DNA from: Armatimonadota bacterium | GTDB taxonomy: Bacteria > Cloacimonadota > Cloacimonadia > Cloacimonadales > TCS61 | Reading direction: 5' to 3' | Assembly (NCBI GenBank): GCA_030612605.1 | Contig: JAUWNO010000001.1 | Location: 1-24,370, forward strand | Length of the DNA: 24,370 nucleotides | In this document: positions 23,908 through 24,370 of the stretch, one piece after another | Numbering within the stretch: the stretch's first letter is position 1 | Layout of the letters: every line of letters begins with the position of its first letter | The notes under the pieces: generated by a model | Told to the model about the DNA's origin: nothing | The model's database searches: none | The model's input: the letters and a program-made list of their open reading frames with translations, nothing else | Translations under genes and position numbers: made by a program

Positions 23908-24056
23908 ATATTATTGGGGATGGATACTGAAGCTCTTCTAATCTGGTTTGTAATCCCCCACAATTCTTCTTTTGGAAAATCTTTAGTAACTTGATAAATC
24001 TCTAAAACAAATTTATTCGCTTTTTCCAAAACTTTTATTTTCTGTAATTCTCTCAT
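23871..24056 (-). pseudogene. truncated four-helix-bundle (23S rRNA intervening-sequence-type) protein
   Basis: The 61-residue frame starts MRELQKIKVLEKANKFVLEIY and reaches IRRASVSIPNNIA, the typical first half of the four-helix-bundle family first seen as the 23S rRNA intervening-sequence protein (normal length about 115-125). After NNIA the frame enters the AGCATTTY array and reads KMLNAEMLKC before stopping, so the last two helices are lost. The remnant lies exactly between two simple-repeat arrays. No function is expected from the fragment. Confidence 0.8.
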
Positions 24057-24070
24057 TATATTCTTCTAAG

Positions 24071-24138
24071 AGCTAACTGGCTAACAAGCTAATGGCTAAC
24101 CAGCTAAAGGCTAACAAGCTAACGGCTAACCAGCTAAA
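24071..24138. repeat. 15-bp tandem array, GGCTAACMAGCTAAH
   Basis: Four exact-length units (24079-24138) alternate CAAG and CCAG versions, giving a 30-bp higher-order period; a partial AGCTAACT precedes (24071-24078). On the - strand it is a run of TTAGC-led words. Confidence 0.9.
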
Positions 24139-24370
24139 TTCTACAAATTTTACAAATTCCTTCGTTTATTTTTAAGAATGACTTTTTAAAAATCTCATTA
24201 ATTTTTTCAAGTTTATTTTTTTTAAGATGCTGATAAATTATCCGGCGTTCTGCATACTGATTCTTTTCATGAGCCAAATATTCGTTATCCTTATATTCAA
24301 TATCAAATTCAGAAAAATGCGTTTGTTTCCCATCTTTAGTAATTTTTATAAGCATTCCATTTTTTATTTC
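24134..24370 (-). CDS. unknown protein, partial at window edge
   Basis: The frame is open to the end of the window (EIKNG before the Met at 24353-24355), so the true start may be outside. I do not recognise it. Visible parts are MLIKITKDGKQTHFSEFDIEY, a charged helical middle (EKNQYAERRIIYQHLKKNK, then LEKINEIFKKSF) and a short Cys-containing end (GICKICRI). The stop codon lies within the first unit of the TTAGC array, so the C-terminus may be truncated. Lys/Glu-rich and probably cytoplasmic. Confidence 0.4.
   Translation of the reverse strand, partial: EIKNGMLIKITKDGKQTHFSEFDIEYKDNEYLAHEKNQYAERRIIYQHLKKNKLEKINEIFKKSFLKINEGICKICRI

Noticed and set aside
23803..24138. Possible CRISPR array
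   Set aside because: Units are 7-15 bp and tandem with no unique spacers, and no cas gene is present.

Overview
The window is AT-rich bacterial DNA with tight gene packing, short intergenic gaps and good AGGAG-type ribosome binding sites. Two large secreted proteins end in the FlgD-like, type-A-sorting-like C-terminal domain used by the Fibrobacteres-Chlorobi-Bacteroidetes (FCB) superphylum. Together with the lamin-tail and FG-GAP proteins and the many small palindromic intergenic repeats, this suggests an uncultured FCB-type lineage, for example a Cloacimonadota-like organism. There is no rRNA marker, so that placement is inference.

Layout. From 1 to 7562 all genes read on the + strand: a nonsense-interrupted purA, a GNAT-like gene, a plsY-like gene, the conserved rpmH-rnpA-yidD-yidC-khpB(jag) cluster for ribosome, RNase P and membrane-protein insertion functions, and a metallo-beta-lactamase-fold hydrolase. 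At about 7.6-7.9 kb the direction switches, and every remaining gene is on the - strand. The switch region is full of repeats. From 7931 to 11386 lie two exported proteins, an FG-GAP repeat protein and a calcineurin-like phosphoesterase with a CBM9-like tail, flanked by a 56-bp inverted dispersed repeat. The FG-GAP gene also has its own 12-bp inverted flanks with attC-like cores. From 11692 to 15176 come a solute-binding lipoprotein, an overlapping pair of a small proline-rich protein and a three-helix membrane protein, and comM. A decayed copy of the comM 3' end lies on the far side of the overlapping pair, so that pair looks like a tiny island inserted at the end of comM. Then come a giant lamin-tail protein, a HEPN/MNT toxin-antitoxin-like pair, and nnr (NAD(P)HX repair) with a palindromic repeat inserted in frame.

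From 23786 down to 20316 there is a tight four-gene operon: receiver-only response regulator, membrane-anchored gluzincin-like peptidase, MazG, and a histidine kinase with an unusual C-terminal two-helix membrane tail. Its upstream region is replaced by an octamer repeat array. Beyond it lies a truncated four-helix-bundle (intervening-sequence-type) gene, a second array of related TTAGC-containing repeats, and a partial unknown gene at the window edge.

The best candidates for something undescribed are the membrane protein plus Pro-rich microprotein pair between comM 3'-end repeats, the histidine kinase architecture and its operon, and the repeat-bounded genes. No tRNA, rRNA, CRISPR array, transposase or integrase was seen.
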